Positions 56,155 through 64,000 of a stretch of 64,000 nt of DNA are shown piece by piece (within the stretch, counting starts at the first letter, position 1; every line of letters begins with the position of its first letter). Position numbers and translations under genes: made by a program. The stretch covers positions 112,541 through 176,540 of the forward strand of contig CADADN010000002.1 in the NCBI GenBank assembly GCA_902786665.1. The letters are read 5' to 3'. This DNA is from an uncultured Prevotellaceae bacterium (lineage in GTDB: Bacteria; Bacteroidota; Bacteroidia; Bacteroidales; Bacteroidaceae). Under the pieces are notes generated by a model, which was given only the letters and a program-made list of their open reading frames with translations, made no database searches and had not been told where the DNA came from.

Positions 56155-59100
56155 ATGAAACATTTATCTATCTTATTATTGATGTTGCTTCTGAATGCAT
56201 TCCCGGCTTCGGCTGCCTGGGAAGTCTTTCAAAATTGGGGCAGCAACACCCCATGGCCCATGAAATACAAAGCAGGTGGACCAGTGTCAACCTATTGGTA
56301 TATGACAGCTTATGACGATGTGGACAATACGTTTACAACAGACAATGGCCCCATCTCATCTGACGATAACCCTTGCGGATGGGAGGTGGATTATTATTCT
56401 TTTCCCTATGATGATCCTGCTGAAACCTATTTCTTCACCTGTTTTACTGGTGAGGCGGGCAAGACCTACTATTTGGAGATTTCCGTGGACGACGTGGCGG
56501 ACATCTACTTCAATGGAAATGCAGTGCAGCAAGATGGTGAAACAGGATATTATCCTCTCGAGAACGCCATTGGAGGCGAAAACACCATCGCTGTGAGATA
56601 TGACAATAGTGGAGGCGGCTCCGGCTATTTCGATTACGCCATTTATGTTCATGTGCCTGATTCCTGGTGGCGCAATGATGGGAGCTGGCCCATGAAGAGC
56701 ATGCTCACCGACCCACAAACCGATGCCAATGGTAATGAGTGGTATCAAGAGGGATACGACGACAACTCATGGACTGACGAAACGGGGCCTTGGAATATGT
56801 GGTATAATCCACTCATTAATGAAAATGGCTCTTGCTATCTTCGTGGAGTTGCCAACATCGACCTGTCAACGTTGCCATTGTTTGTGGAAATGAATTTGTC
56901 TGTCGATAACCAAGCCACAATTTACCTCAATGGACAGTACATAGGAGTTATAGAATTAGGTGGAGCTCCTTTGACCATCCCACGCTGGAACTTCAAGGAC
57001 GGGGACAACCTTTTAGCCATCCATTGGGAAGACTTTGGTGGAGACTGGTATTTGCAGGATCTTTCTTTTGGTGATTATTCGCAAGACCAAATCGACTTTG
57101 TATATCAAGGTCTGTCATACCATGGTGACAGAAACGGCAATAATGATTTCGACCTGAGTGTGACAGGCTATGACGACTCGTCTCCCTCCGTCGTCATCCC
57201 CGGCGATGTATATGGCAACCCCGTCATAGCCATCTGGGATGGAGCTTTCAATGGAACAAGCATCACTTCCATCGACATCCCCGCCAGCGTGACAAGCATC
57301 GGTGAAAATATCTTCGAGGGCTGCGAGAAATTGAACACCATCACCGTGGATGCCAACAATACTGTTTATCAATCGGTGGGTGGTGATAAAGGCCTTGTAG
57401 AAATAGCCAACCCCGGCACCCTTCTCTTTGCCGCCACTGGACTGACCTTGCCCTCCAACATCACCGAAATCGCCCCTTACGCTTTTGCAAGCACGACGGA
57501 AGTGACCATCAACCATGCCGTGCCACCGACTTGGAATTATGAGGACTACGGATACGACCTCAGCAACCTTACCATCAACGTGCCTGCCACAGCCTTTTAC
57601 GACTATGTGGATGCATGGCCATGGGCTTATGGATGCCTCATGCCCATAGGAGCAAATACTGACGTGGATGTGACGGTGACCGCACAGAACGTTGGGTCGG
57701 AACTCTATGACAAGGTGGGAGAGGGCAACCTGCCATTTATCAAGAAACTGACACTTCATGGCACCATCAACAGCTATGACATCATGATCATGCGCAACAA
57801 GATGGTGAGACTGAGAGATCTTGACCTTTCAGACGTGTCCATCGTTTACAACCCATACGAATACTACACAGGCTATTGCTCTCAGGACGACATTCTCACC
57901 ACCAATGCCTTCTGCGAGTTGGAGAAGTTGGAGACCATCAAACTGCCAAGGACCATCACCAAAATAGAGCCCTACGCTTTCGCCCATAGCCCCAACCTGC
58001 GGGAGGTCGTCTTGTATGAAGGGCTTAACTCCATTGATGACAATGCTTTCTCCTACTGCGATGGACTTGAGGAAATCACCATTCCCTATTCGGTGCAAAA
58101 TGTTGGTACAAGTGCTTTCTCGAATGGATGGAATGGTTATGACAGCTTCGTTGGACTTGCCAGTCTCAGAAAAGTGACTTTTGCTGCTCAACCAGAGGGA
58201 GCACCTTTAAAGACTGATGAGACAACCATTGGCAACGCGGCATTTGCAGGTTGTCAAGCACTGCAGGAAGTGGTTCTCAACGAAGGGATTACCACTATTG
58301 GTGATGATGCCTTCGTAGAATGCAATAGTATCGAGGAAATCACCATCCCCTATTCGGTCAATTATATAGGTAGGGCTTTCTGCAAAGATCTAGGTTGGGG
58401 GAATTATGATGGTCTTCATAACCTTAAGACGGTGACTTTTGCTGGTCGTCCCGATGGTGTAGAAGCCAAAGCAGATGGATTGTCAATTGCAAAATCGGCA
58501 TTCAGGAACTGTTCTCTTCTTGAAACAGTCGTTTTCAATGGTGAAAACACCAATATCGGAAGCTATGCTTTCTATGGCTCTTATGGAACTCTTTATGAAA
58601 ATGGTAATTTTTATCCTTGTGGTCTTTCCACGGTGGCTATCAATGGTGAGAACACCCAAATCGGAGCGTCTGCTTTCCAAGGGTGTGGTAATCTCTCCAC
58701 GGTGACGATGTGCGAGGGTGTGCCTTCAATTGGAAGTTATGCTTTCGCCGGTTGCAGCTCGCTTCAGCAGATAGAGATTCCCTATTCCGTAACCAGTATC
58801 GAAGACCATGCTTTCGAGAACAGTGGTTTGCAAATCGTCAGGCTGTCGGCAAAGATGGACGACCAAGAAGCCGACGAACTCTCCACACTCAAGCGTATTG
58901 GAACCGAGGCCTTCTCGGGATGTGACTTGATAGACATCGTCCTGCCCGACCAACTCCTGACCATCGAGGATGGTGCTTTCCAATGGAATGGAAGCTTGAC
59001 GACAGTACATCTACCCTCGTCTTTACAGTCGATTGGCGAGAATGCTTTTGCTGGCTGTAATAACATCAAGGACTATTACGTGAAGACCCTTATTCCTCAA

Positions 59101-60678
59101 GATGTGGCGATGCACACCTTCACCAACTACCAGACATCCATCCTCCATGTACCCGAACAGCCGAAAACCACCTGGAATGCATATTATTGGGACACCGAGT
59201 GGAGTAAATTCCTCAGACTGAGTCCTTATGATGCCAACTATAATCGCAGCCGCATCAACTTCGATAACGGAGAAGCGGACTATAGTCTCGATGACGACGA
59301 CCGCATCCCCGGCACTCCCGACATCTATATTTATCCTTATTCAGGATTTATCATCACCGGTGATGACAACCAGCCTTTCGGCGACTTTCACCTCATGGGA
59401 GACGGCACCGATGGTGCCAGCCTCATCGACCAAGGCAATATCACCGTGGAAAACCTCTTCTTCGACATCAACATCGACCCGGAGAGGTGGTATTTCCTCA
59501 CCTTCCCCTTCAATGTGAATTTCAGAGACATTACTGCTCCCGGACGTTATGTCTTCAGATATTATGATGGCAACGAGCGTGCAAGCAATGGAAGTGGTGG
59601 ATGGAAGAACGTGCCCGCCGACGCGGAATGCCTTGAAGCCGGAAAGGGCTACATCTTCAACTGCGAATCCATTGACGAGGGCGAGGAAGATGAATGGGGC
59701 AACATCATCGGCAAACTGACTGGCAAGGTCGAAAATCCCGTATTCAACGGTGAGCAAAAGGACTTGAGCCTTAAGACCTACATCTCAGACAGCAACCAGG
59801 ATGCCAGTTGGAACCTATTGGGCAACCCCTATCCATGCTATTACGACATCAATGCCATGGGCTATGAGTCACCCATCACTATTTGGAACGGAGATGGCTA
59901 CGACTCCTACCGTCCTGGCGACGATGCATACATCTTGCATCCGTTTGAGGCGTTCTTCGTTCAAAAGCCTGAGAATGTGGCCAACGTGCAGTTCCCGCTC
60001 GACGGAAGGCTCACCTACCTCCAGACTCAGGCCAATCAGTCGCCGGCACCCAAACGGAAGGTCGATACTGCTGTCACAAGACTCTTCATCAACCTCACGT
60101 TGACCGACGGAGAGCACAGCGACCGCACGCGCGTGGTATTCAATGAAAAGAAAACCATCGCATACGACCTGGGCGACGACGCCGCCAAGTTCATGGCAAA
60201 CGCCATTCCACAACTCTACACCCTCGACGAACTCGGCAACCGCTTCTCCATCAATGAGCGCCCGGCTGGCAGCGTGATGCTCGGCGTAAAGGCGCCACAA
60301 CAAGGCACCTACACCATCAGTGCCAAAAAGATGGACTGCCCGGTGCTGCTGCTCGACAAGGAGACCGGACTGTATATCGACCTGACCGTGGAGGACTACC
60401 AGTTCGAATGCCATGCAGGCACGTTGGAAGACCGCTTCGTGCTCGTCTATGACACCCACGCCGACGGCATAGCACAACTCTATGGCGCCACAGGCGTGAG
60501 CGTCATGCCTACAGAGGGAGGCATCGGCATCCAAGGGGCTGGACTGGCCACCGTGGAAATCTACAATGCCGGAGGCGCACTCGTGGGAACCTCGGCTGGC
60601 GATGGCCTCACACCGCTGGCAAAGGGTGTCTATGTCGTGAAAGTGAACAACCATTCCGCCAAGGTGGTGGTGAAATAA
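56155..60678 (+). CDS. BspA-like leucine-rich-repeat surface protein with C-terminal sorting domain
   Basis: 1507 residues. Signal peptide MKHLSILLLMLLLNAFPASA. Residues about 20-320 hold two jelly-roll-like domains (FTGEAGKTYYLEISVDDVADIYFNGNAV; LFVEMNLSVDNQATIYLNGQYIGVIEL). From about 330 to 1010 there are LRR_5/BspA repeats of about 23 residues (SITSIDIPASVTSIGENIFEGCEKLNTITV, LREVVLYEGLNSIDDNAFSYCDGLEEITIPYSV). A beta-rich region follows, and the end (VEIYNAGGALVGTSAGDGLTPLAKGVYVVKVNNHSAKVVVK) is a type IX secretion A-type sorting tail. BspA proteins bind host matrix or other bacteria, so a surface adhesin role is inferred. First gene of a three-gene run, with the next gene abutting it. 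Confidence 0.9.
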   Translation: MKHLSILLLMLLLNAFPASAAWEVFQNWGSNTPWPMKYKAGGPVSTYWYMTAYDDVDNTFTTDNGPISSDDNPCGWEVDYYSFPYDDPAETYFFTCFTGEAGKTYYLEISVDDVADIYFNGNAVQQDGETGYYPLENAIGGENTIAVRYDNSGGGSGYFDYAIYVHVPDSWWRNDGSWPMKSMLTDPQTDANGNEWYQEGYDDNSWTDETGPWNMWYNPLINENGSCYLRGVANIDLSTLPLFVEMNLSVDNQATIYLNGQYIGVIELGGAPLTIPRWNFKDGDNLLAIHWEDFGGDWYLQDLSFGDYSQDQIDFVYQGLSYHGDRNGNNDFDLSVTGYDDSSPSVVIPGDVYGNPVIAIWDGAFNGTSITSIDIPASVTSIGENIFEGCEKLNTITVDANNTVYQSVGGDKGLVEIANPGTLLFAATGLTLPSNITEIAPYAFASTTEVTINHAVPPTWNYEDYGYDLSNLTINVPATAFYDYVDAWPWAYGCLMPIGANTDVDVTVTAQNVGSELYDKVGEGNLPFIKKLTLHGTINSYDIMIMRNKMVRLRDLDLSDVSIVYNPYEYYTGYCSQDDILTTNAFCELEKLETIKLPRTITKIEPYAFAHSPNLREVVLYEGLNSIDDNAFSYCDGLEEITIPYSVQNVGTSAFSNGWNGYDSFVGLASLRKVTFAAQPEGAPLKTDETTIGNAAFAGCQALQEVVLNEGITTIGDDAFVECNSIEEITIPYSVNYIGRAFCKDLGWGNYDGLHNLKTVTFAGRPDGVEAKADGLSIAKSAFRNCSLLETVVFNGENTNIGSYAFYGSYGTLYENGNFYPCGLSTVAINGENTQIGASAFQGCGNLSTVTMCEGVPSIGSYAFAGCSSLQQIEIPYSVTSIEDHAFENSGLQIVRLSAKMDDQEADELSTLKRIGTEAFSGCDLIDIVLPDQLLTIEDGAFQWNGSLTTVHLPSSLQSIGENAFAGCNNIKDYYVKTLIPQDVAMHTFTNYQTSILHVPEQPKTTWNAYYWDTEWSKFLRLSPYDANYNRSRINFDNGEADYSLDDDDRIPGTPDIYIYPYSGFIITGDDNQPFGDFHLMGDGTDGASLIDQGNITVENLFFDINIDPERWYFLTFPFNVNFRDITAPGRYVFRYYDGNERASNGSGGWKNVPADAECLEAGKGYIFNCESIDEGEEDEWGNIIGKLTGKVENPVFNGEQKDLSLKTYISDSNQDASWNLLGNPYPCYYDINAMGYESPITIWNGDGYDSYRPGDDAYILHPFEAFFVQKPENVANVQFPLDGRLTYLQTQANQSPAPKRKVDTAVTRLFINLTLTDGEHSDRTRVVFNEKKTIAYDLGDDAAKFMANAIPQLYTLDELGNRFSINERPAGSVMLGVKAPQQGTYTISAKKMDCPVLLLDKETGLYIDLTVEDYQFECHAGTLEDRFVLVYDTHADGIAQLYGATGVSVMPTEGGIGIQGAGLATVEIYNAGGALVGTSAGDGLTPLAKGVYVVKVNNHSAKVVVK

Positions 60679-62559
60679 ATGCCTCTGCTTATGTGGAAGA
60701 AATCAAGAACAGCAGCCACATTGCTGCTCCTCTTCATAGGGGTGGCTGTGGCAATGGCGCAAGAGGACTACGACCCCGAAAGCCCGCCAGAGCCAAACCT
60801 CTCGTACACCCTGGCCTTGGAGTGTACACCGGAGGGCGTGGCTTACACATACGGTGAGGGCGATTATGCCTTGGGCGACGAAGTGGCCGTAGGAACCTAT
60901 TCAGATGATGAGCACTACCTCTTCAAGCATTGGACACGCGATGGAGAGGTGGTAAGCGATGAGCAAGAGTTCACCTACGTCATGCCGGACAACAGCGTCA
61001 CGTTGGTGGCGGTCTATGAAGAGAATCCCGACAATCCGCCCGCACATACTTTCACGTTGGAACTGATGACCTCACCTGATGGTGTGGCATACACCTACGG
61101 CGGGGGAGAATATGGGTTGGATGAAGGAGTGGTGGTGGGCACCTACACCGAAAATGAGCACTACCTCTTCCAATACTGGATGCGTGACGGCGAAGTGGTC
61201 AGCGACCTGCAGGAGTTCACCTTTGTCATGCCAGACGTGGATGTGACACTGGTGGCCGTCTATGAAGAAGACCCCGACAATCCAGACACGGGTGGCTACG
61301 ACCCCGACAACCCCGACGAGCCTTATGCCACGCTCACACTGACGCTGGAATGCAGTCCTGAAGGTGTGGCCACGACCTATGGGGAAGGCTCTTATTCCGA
61401 GGGAGAAGAGGTGCTTGTTGGCACCTATCCCAACGACGACCACTACCTGTTCAGATATTGGATGCTCAACGATGAGGTTGTCAGCGAGGAACAAGAGTTC
61501 ACCTTTGTCATGGGGAGCGACTTTGTGACACTGGTCGCCGTCTATGAGGAAAACCCCGACAATCCCGTTCCTCCAGAGCATTTCCATTATCTCTACTTGC
61601 AAACCGACAACGACGAGGCGGGAATGGTGGAGGGACCCGGTGGCAAACTGATTGAGGCGGGTACTTTCGTAGGCATCACCGCACATGCCAACGAGGGATA
61701 TTTGTTTCTGGGATGGTGCTACGACAATGGCGAGCTGCTCAGCGGAGAATCCTCGCTGGAGTTTGAGATGCCCGACGACGACGTCACGCTGATTGCCATG
61801 TTCGAGCAACTATACAACCCCGACAACCCCGAGGAGCCTTATGCCGACCAGGAAAATGTGGACAACAACTTCGATGTCAACCAGGATGGCGACACCGACG
61901 TGGCTGACGTGATGGCCATCGTCCTGCACCTGTTGGGCACCGACACGGAGATTTTCAGTGAGGAGAAGGCCGACGTCAACCAGGATGGCGACATCACCAT
62001 CGCAGACGCCGTGGCACTCACCGCATTCCTGGTGGGGGACACGGAGTTTGGAAACACCACCACGATGGCTTTGAGAACAAAGGGTACGGACAGGCTGACG
62101 CTCCTGCCGGAGGAGAACTGTTTCTGCCTCGCAGTTGAACACGCTGGCACCTACACCGCCCTTCAGATGGACGTGACCTTGCCCGGAGATGCCGAACTGC
62201 AGGGCGTGACCATAGCCGATGGACATCATGGACGACATCAGGTGATGTATCGCAAGATAGGCGACAACACTTGGAGAGTCGTTGTCTTCTCCTTCTCCAA
62301 CAGTTTGTTTGGCAACAATGAACAGTTGGTGAACATCGCAACCACGGCGCAGGCCATCTCCATCGCCAACATACACCTGGCAAAGACCAATGGCACCGAC
62401 CATGCCTTTGACAACGTGGAGACCACAACGACAAGTGTCACCTGCGTGGATGGCGAGGAGCAAGAGGCACCGCACTACTACGACCTCTCGGGAAGGAGGG
62501 TGAACTCCCCCGAGCGAGGCATTTACATCAGGAACGGAAAGAAAGTGATATTCAAATAA
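60679..62559 (+). CDS. Secreted protein with InlB-like repeats, dockerin and cohesin-like domain
   Basis: 626 residues. The ATG directly follows the previous stop; the ATG at 60691 (MWKKSRTAATLLLLFIGVAVAMAQ) gives the cleaner signal peptide. Four repeats of about 85 residues (YTLALECTPEGVAYTYGEGDYALGDEVAVGTYSDDEHYLFKHWTRDGEVVSDEQEFTYVMPDNSVTLVAVYEENPDNP) resemble InlB B-repeat/beta-grasp domains. Residues about 395-450 are a dockerin pair (DVNQDGDTDVADVMAIVLHLLG, DVNQDGDITIADAVALTAFLVG). A cohesin-like domain follows (FCLAVEHAGTYTALQMDVTLPGDAELQGVTI), and the tail YYDLSGRRVNSPERGIYIRNGKKVIFK is a sorting signal. Likely surface-displayed; partner unknown. Confidence 0.85.
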   Translation: MPLLMWKKSRTAATLLLLFIGVAVAMAQEDYDPESPPEPNLSYTLALECTPEGVAYTYGEGDYALGDEVAVGTYSDDEHYLFKHWTRDGEVVSDEQEFTYVMPDNSVTLVAVYEENPDNPPAHTFTLELMTSPDGVAYTYGGGEYGLDEGVVVGTYTENEHYLFQYWMRDGEVVSDLQEFTFVMPDVDVTLVAVYEEDPDNPDTGGYDPDNPDEPYATLTLTLECSPEGVATTYGEGSYSEGEEVLVGTYPNDDHYLFRYWMLNDEVVSEEQEFTFVMGSDFVTLVAVYEENPDNPVPPEHFHYLYLQTDNDEAGMVEGPGGKLIEAGTFVGITAHANEGYLFLGWCYDNGELLSGESSLEFEMPDDDVTLIAMFEQLYNPDNPEEPYADQENVDNNFDVNQDGDTDVADVMAIVLHLLGTDTEIFSEEKADVNQDGDITIADAVALTAFLVGDTEFGNTTTMALRTKGTDRLTLLPEENCFCLAVEHAGTYTALQMDVTLPGDAELQGVTIADGHHGRHQVMYRKIGDNTWRVVVFSFSNSLFGNNEQLVNIATTAQAISIANIHLAKTNGTDHAFDNVETTTTSVTCVDGEEQEAPHYYDLSGRRVNSPERGIYIRNGKKVIFK

Positions 62560-62569
62560 ACCTGCTGCC

Positions 62570-63790
62570 ATGAAAAGAATGTTTTTATCATTGCTGGCCT
62601 TTATGGCCGCAGCCGTGACTCTCCATGCCGACAATGTCAGCGTGGAAGATGTGGAACTGCCGACAGGAGTGCCGCAAGCCGTTGACGTGTGTCTTGACAA
62701 CACCAATGAATACATTGCTTTGCAAATGAACCTCACATTGCCAGAGGGAGTTGACATCGACAAGGAGGGATGCTCCCTCTCCGACAGGATGGCCTCAGGG
62801 ATGACGCTGAGCATAGGAAAGAAAAACGACCATTATGTCGTCATCGTCACATCCGACAATGCCGCCCCTTTCACAGGGGAGAGTGGTCCCATCCTCTTCC
62901 TCTCGCTCCTCACCGACATTCCGTTCACAACAGGAGAGGCTACTCTTTCTGACATTCGCTTTGTCACCACTGCAGGCGAGCGTGTGTTCATGGATGATTG
63001 CACCTTCAACATCACGCGCATCATACCCGACGACGAAGGAGCCGAGCCATACGTCATACTCACTCCCAATGAAGAGGATGACGGCTATTATACACTCACT
63101 TTCGTTTACGATAACAAGCGGGACAAGAGAACCGAAACCACCTATGGCCTGGAAGAGGTCGATGGGGAACCGGAATGGTTTGGAAATGGTGTATGCTTCA
63201 GCGTCAACCACGTGGTGTTCGATGAGTCGTTCGCCCAAGCAAGGCCTACTATGACACACAGCTGGATAAGGGAGATGCCCATCACCGAGGTGGAGGGACT
63301 GGAATACCTCAACACCTCAGAGGTGACCAACACCGATGCGATGTTCTTCTACAGCAGCATCGAACACCTTGACTTGAGCAATATGGACATCTCCAACGTG
63401 TATGACTCGGAATACATGCTGTATGGCTGTAGTGCTCTCAAAAGCCTCTCCCTTTCTTCATCCATGGAAAACCTGGGAGAAAGTGCCTGTGAGGGGGTGG
63501 GATATCCCGAGCGCCCCTGCGTACTCACCGTTCCCGAGGGTTTCGACTTCGGCGTGGAAACAAAAGGGCGCTTCCAATGGAAAGGAGGATGGTGGGTGCT
63601 CAAGTTGTTGGGTGATGTCAATCTCGACGGTGATGTCACCGTGACAGATGTCACCACGATGGTCGACTACGTCTTAGGTAACTCTCCCGACCCCTTCGGC
63701 TATGAGAATGCTGATACAAGCATGGATGGTCAACTCTCCGTCACCGATGTCACGTGTATCGTGGATATCGTTCTCTCTACCAGCTATTGA
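62570..63790 (+). CDS. Secreted protein with cohesin-like domain, BspA-type repeat and C-terminal dockerin
   Basis: 406 residues, 10 nt after the previous gene. Signal peptide MKRMFLSLLAFMAAAVTLHA. Residues about 20-150 form a cohesin-like domain (VDVCLDNTNEYIALQMNLTLPEGVDIDKEGCSLSDRM, GPILFLSLLTDIPFTTGEATLSDIRFV). Residues about 210-320 have BspA/DUF285-like surface-repeat character (YLNTSEVTNTDAMFFYSSIEHLDLSNMDISNVYDSEYMLYGCSALKSLSL). The protein ends with a dockerin pair (LGDVNLDGDVTVTDVTTMVDYVLG, ADTSMDGQLSVTDVTCIVDIVLS) and has no sorting tail. It may be held at the surface through the dockerin of the operon, a cohesin-dockerin pairing that is inferred only. Confidence 0.82.
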   Translation: MKRMFLSLLAFMAAAVTLHADNVSVEDVELPTGVPQAVDVCLDNTNEYIALQMNLTLPEGVDIDKEGCSLSDRMASGMTLSIGKKNDHYVVIVTSDNAAPFTGESGPILFLSLLTDIPFTTGEATLSDIRFVTTAGERVFMDDCTFNITRIIPDDEGAEPYVILTPNEEDDGYYTLTFVYDNKRDKRTETTYGLEEVDGEPEWFGNGVCFSVNHVVFDESFAQARPTMTHSWIREMPITEVEGLEYLNTSEVTNTDAMFFYSSIEHLDLSNMDISNVYDSEYMLYGCSALKSLSLSSSMENLGESACEGVGYPERPCVLTVPEGFDFGVETKGRFQWKGGWWVLKLLGDVNLDGDVTVTDVTTMVDYVLGNSPDPFGYENADTSMDGQLSVTDVTCIVDIVLSTSY

Positions 63791-63861
63791 TGCCGTCAAG
63801 GTCGTGCTCGTCACATCGACCACAGATGTGGGGCCCGCACCTTGAAATCCGATAATCGAGT

Positions 63862-63900
63862 AGGAGATAAACACCTGTCATTGGTGCTTATCTCCTTTTT
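63862..63900 (+). terminator. Terminator of the surface-protein operon
   Basis: AGGAGATAAACACC (63862-63875) pairs with GGTGCTTATCTCCT (63883-63896) with one mismatch, 7-nt loop, followed by TTTTCTTT. It closes the three-gene run 70 nt after its last stop. Confidence 0.85.
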
Positions 63901-63928
63901 CTTTAAATGATTATCCGCATCTTTCCGA

Positions 63929-64000
63929 TAACGCCCCGAAGGGGCAATAAGCCTCCAGCCCAGGGCAACGCCCTGGGAAATTGGGAAGGAGGCAATCGCC
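63929..64000. repeat. Second copy of the GCCCAGGGCAACGCCC dispersed repeat (cut by the window end)
   Basis: ACGCCCCGAAGGGGCAATAA, then GCCCAGGGCAACGCCCTGGG and GGAGGCAATCGCC, the same order of motifs as at 47815. The copy continues beyond the window. Confidence 0.8.

Overview
The window looks like a Bacteroidetes chromosome, most likely Prevotellaceae (Prevotella/Segatella-like). The evidence is the TTTG-N19/20-TAnnTTTG promoters, the near absence of Shine-Dalgarno sites, DUF4292, DUF3109 and GH106 proteins, a C10 (interpain-type) protease, a BspA-like surface protein, and C-terminal sorting tails of the type IX secretion kind. This is inference from family content, not from a marker gene. 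No rRNA, prophage or CRISPR array is visible.

Layout. 0-9 kb holds the end of an Hsp20 gene, gpmI, ung, a DUF3109 protein, a large secreted C10 protease with a dockerin, and a glycine-lipid type acyltransferase pair. 9-16 kb holds two secreted proteins (one pectinesterase-like), a putative S-component membrane protein, a sigma factor with a membrane partner, and dgt. 16-21 kb is the overlapping operon dut - TPR protein - DUF4292 lipoprotein - EnvC-like protein. 21-29 kb has an M20 deacetylase, a pectate lyase/aldose 1-epimerase fusion, aminopeptidase P, a secreted C1 aminopeptidase and an Rpn/PD-(D/E)XK protein with a 12-bp coding repeat. 29-38 kb has recJ, recQ and an outer-membrane barrel followed by a LytS/LytTR two-component pair. 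38-52 kb has a Sel1 protein, GH51, GH106, an interrupted HigBA toxin-antitoxin locus, a transposase remnant and a GH2 enzyme. With the pectate lyase these suggest use of pectin side chains, but no SusC/SusD pair is in the window. 52.6-53.1 kb contains tRNA fragments in an unusual order. 53.4-54.7 kb encodes a ClpX-like unfoldase. 56-63.8 kb is a run of three secreted proteins (BspA-like repeats; InlB-like repeats plus dockerin; cohesin-like fold plus dockerin).

Intergenic DNA is dominated by short tandem repeats of four families: TCGGAGTGA-like, TTCAATCT/TTCAATTT, TAGGA/TAGGAAAACYAG and CTTTTAACTCC. Some run into coding sequence, supplying C-terminal residues, stop codons and an in-frame insertion in GH106. 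TTCAAT arrays repeatedly sit beside hairpins, and a 79-nt palindromic element occurs three times.

Candidates for something undescribed: the three-gene surface operon with a duplicated GGACA operator/promoter module; the ClpX paralogue with a new N-terminal domain but a kept ClpP loop; the permuted-looking tRNA halves; and the hairpin + TTCAAT composite elements. All functional calls come from reading the sequence; no database search was run.
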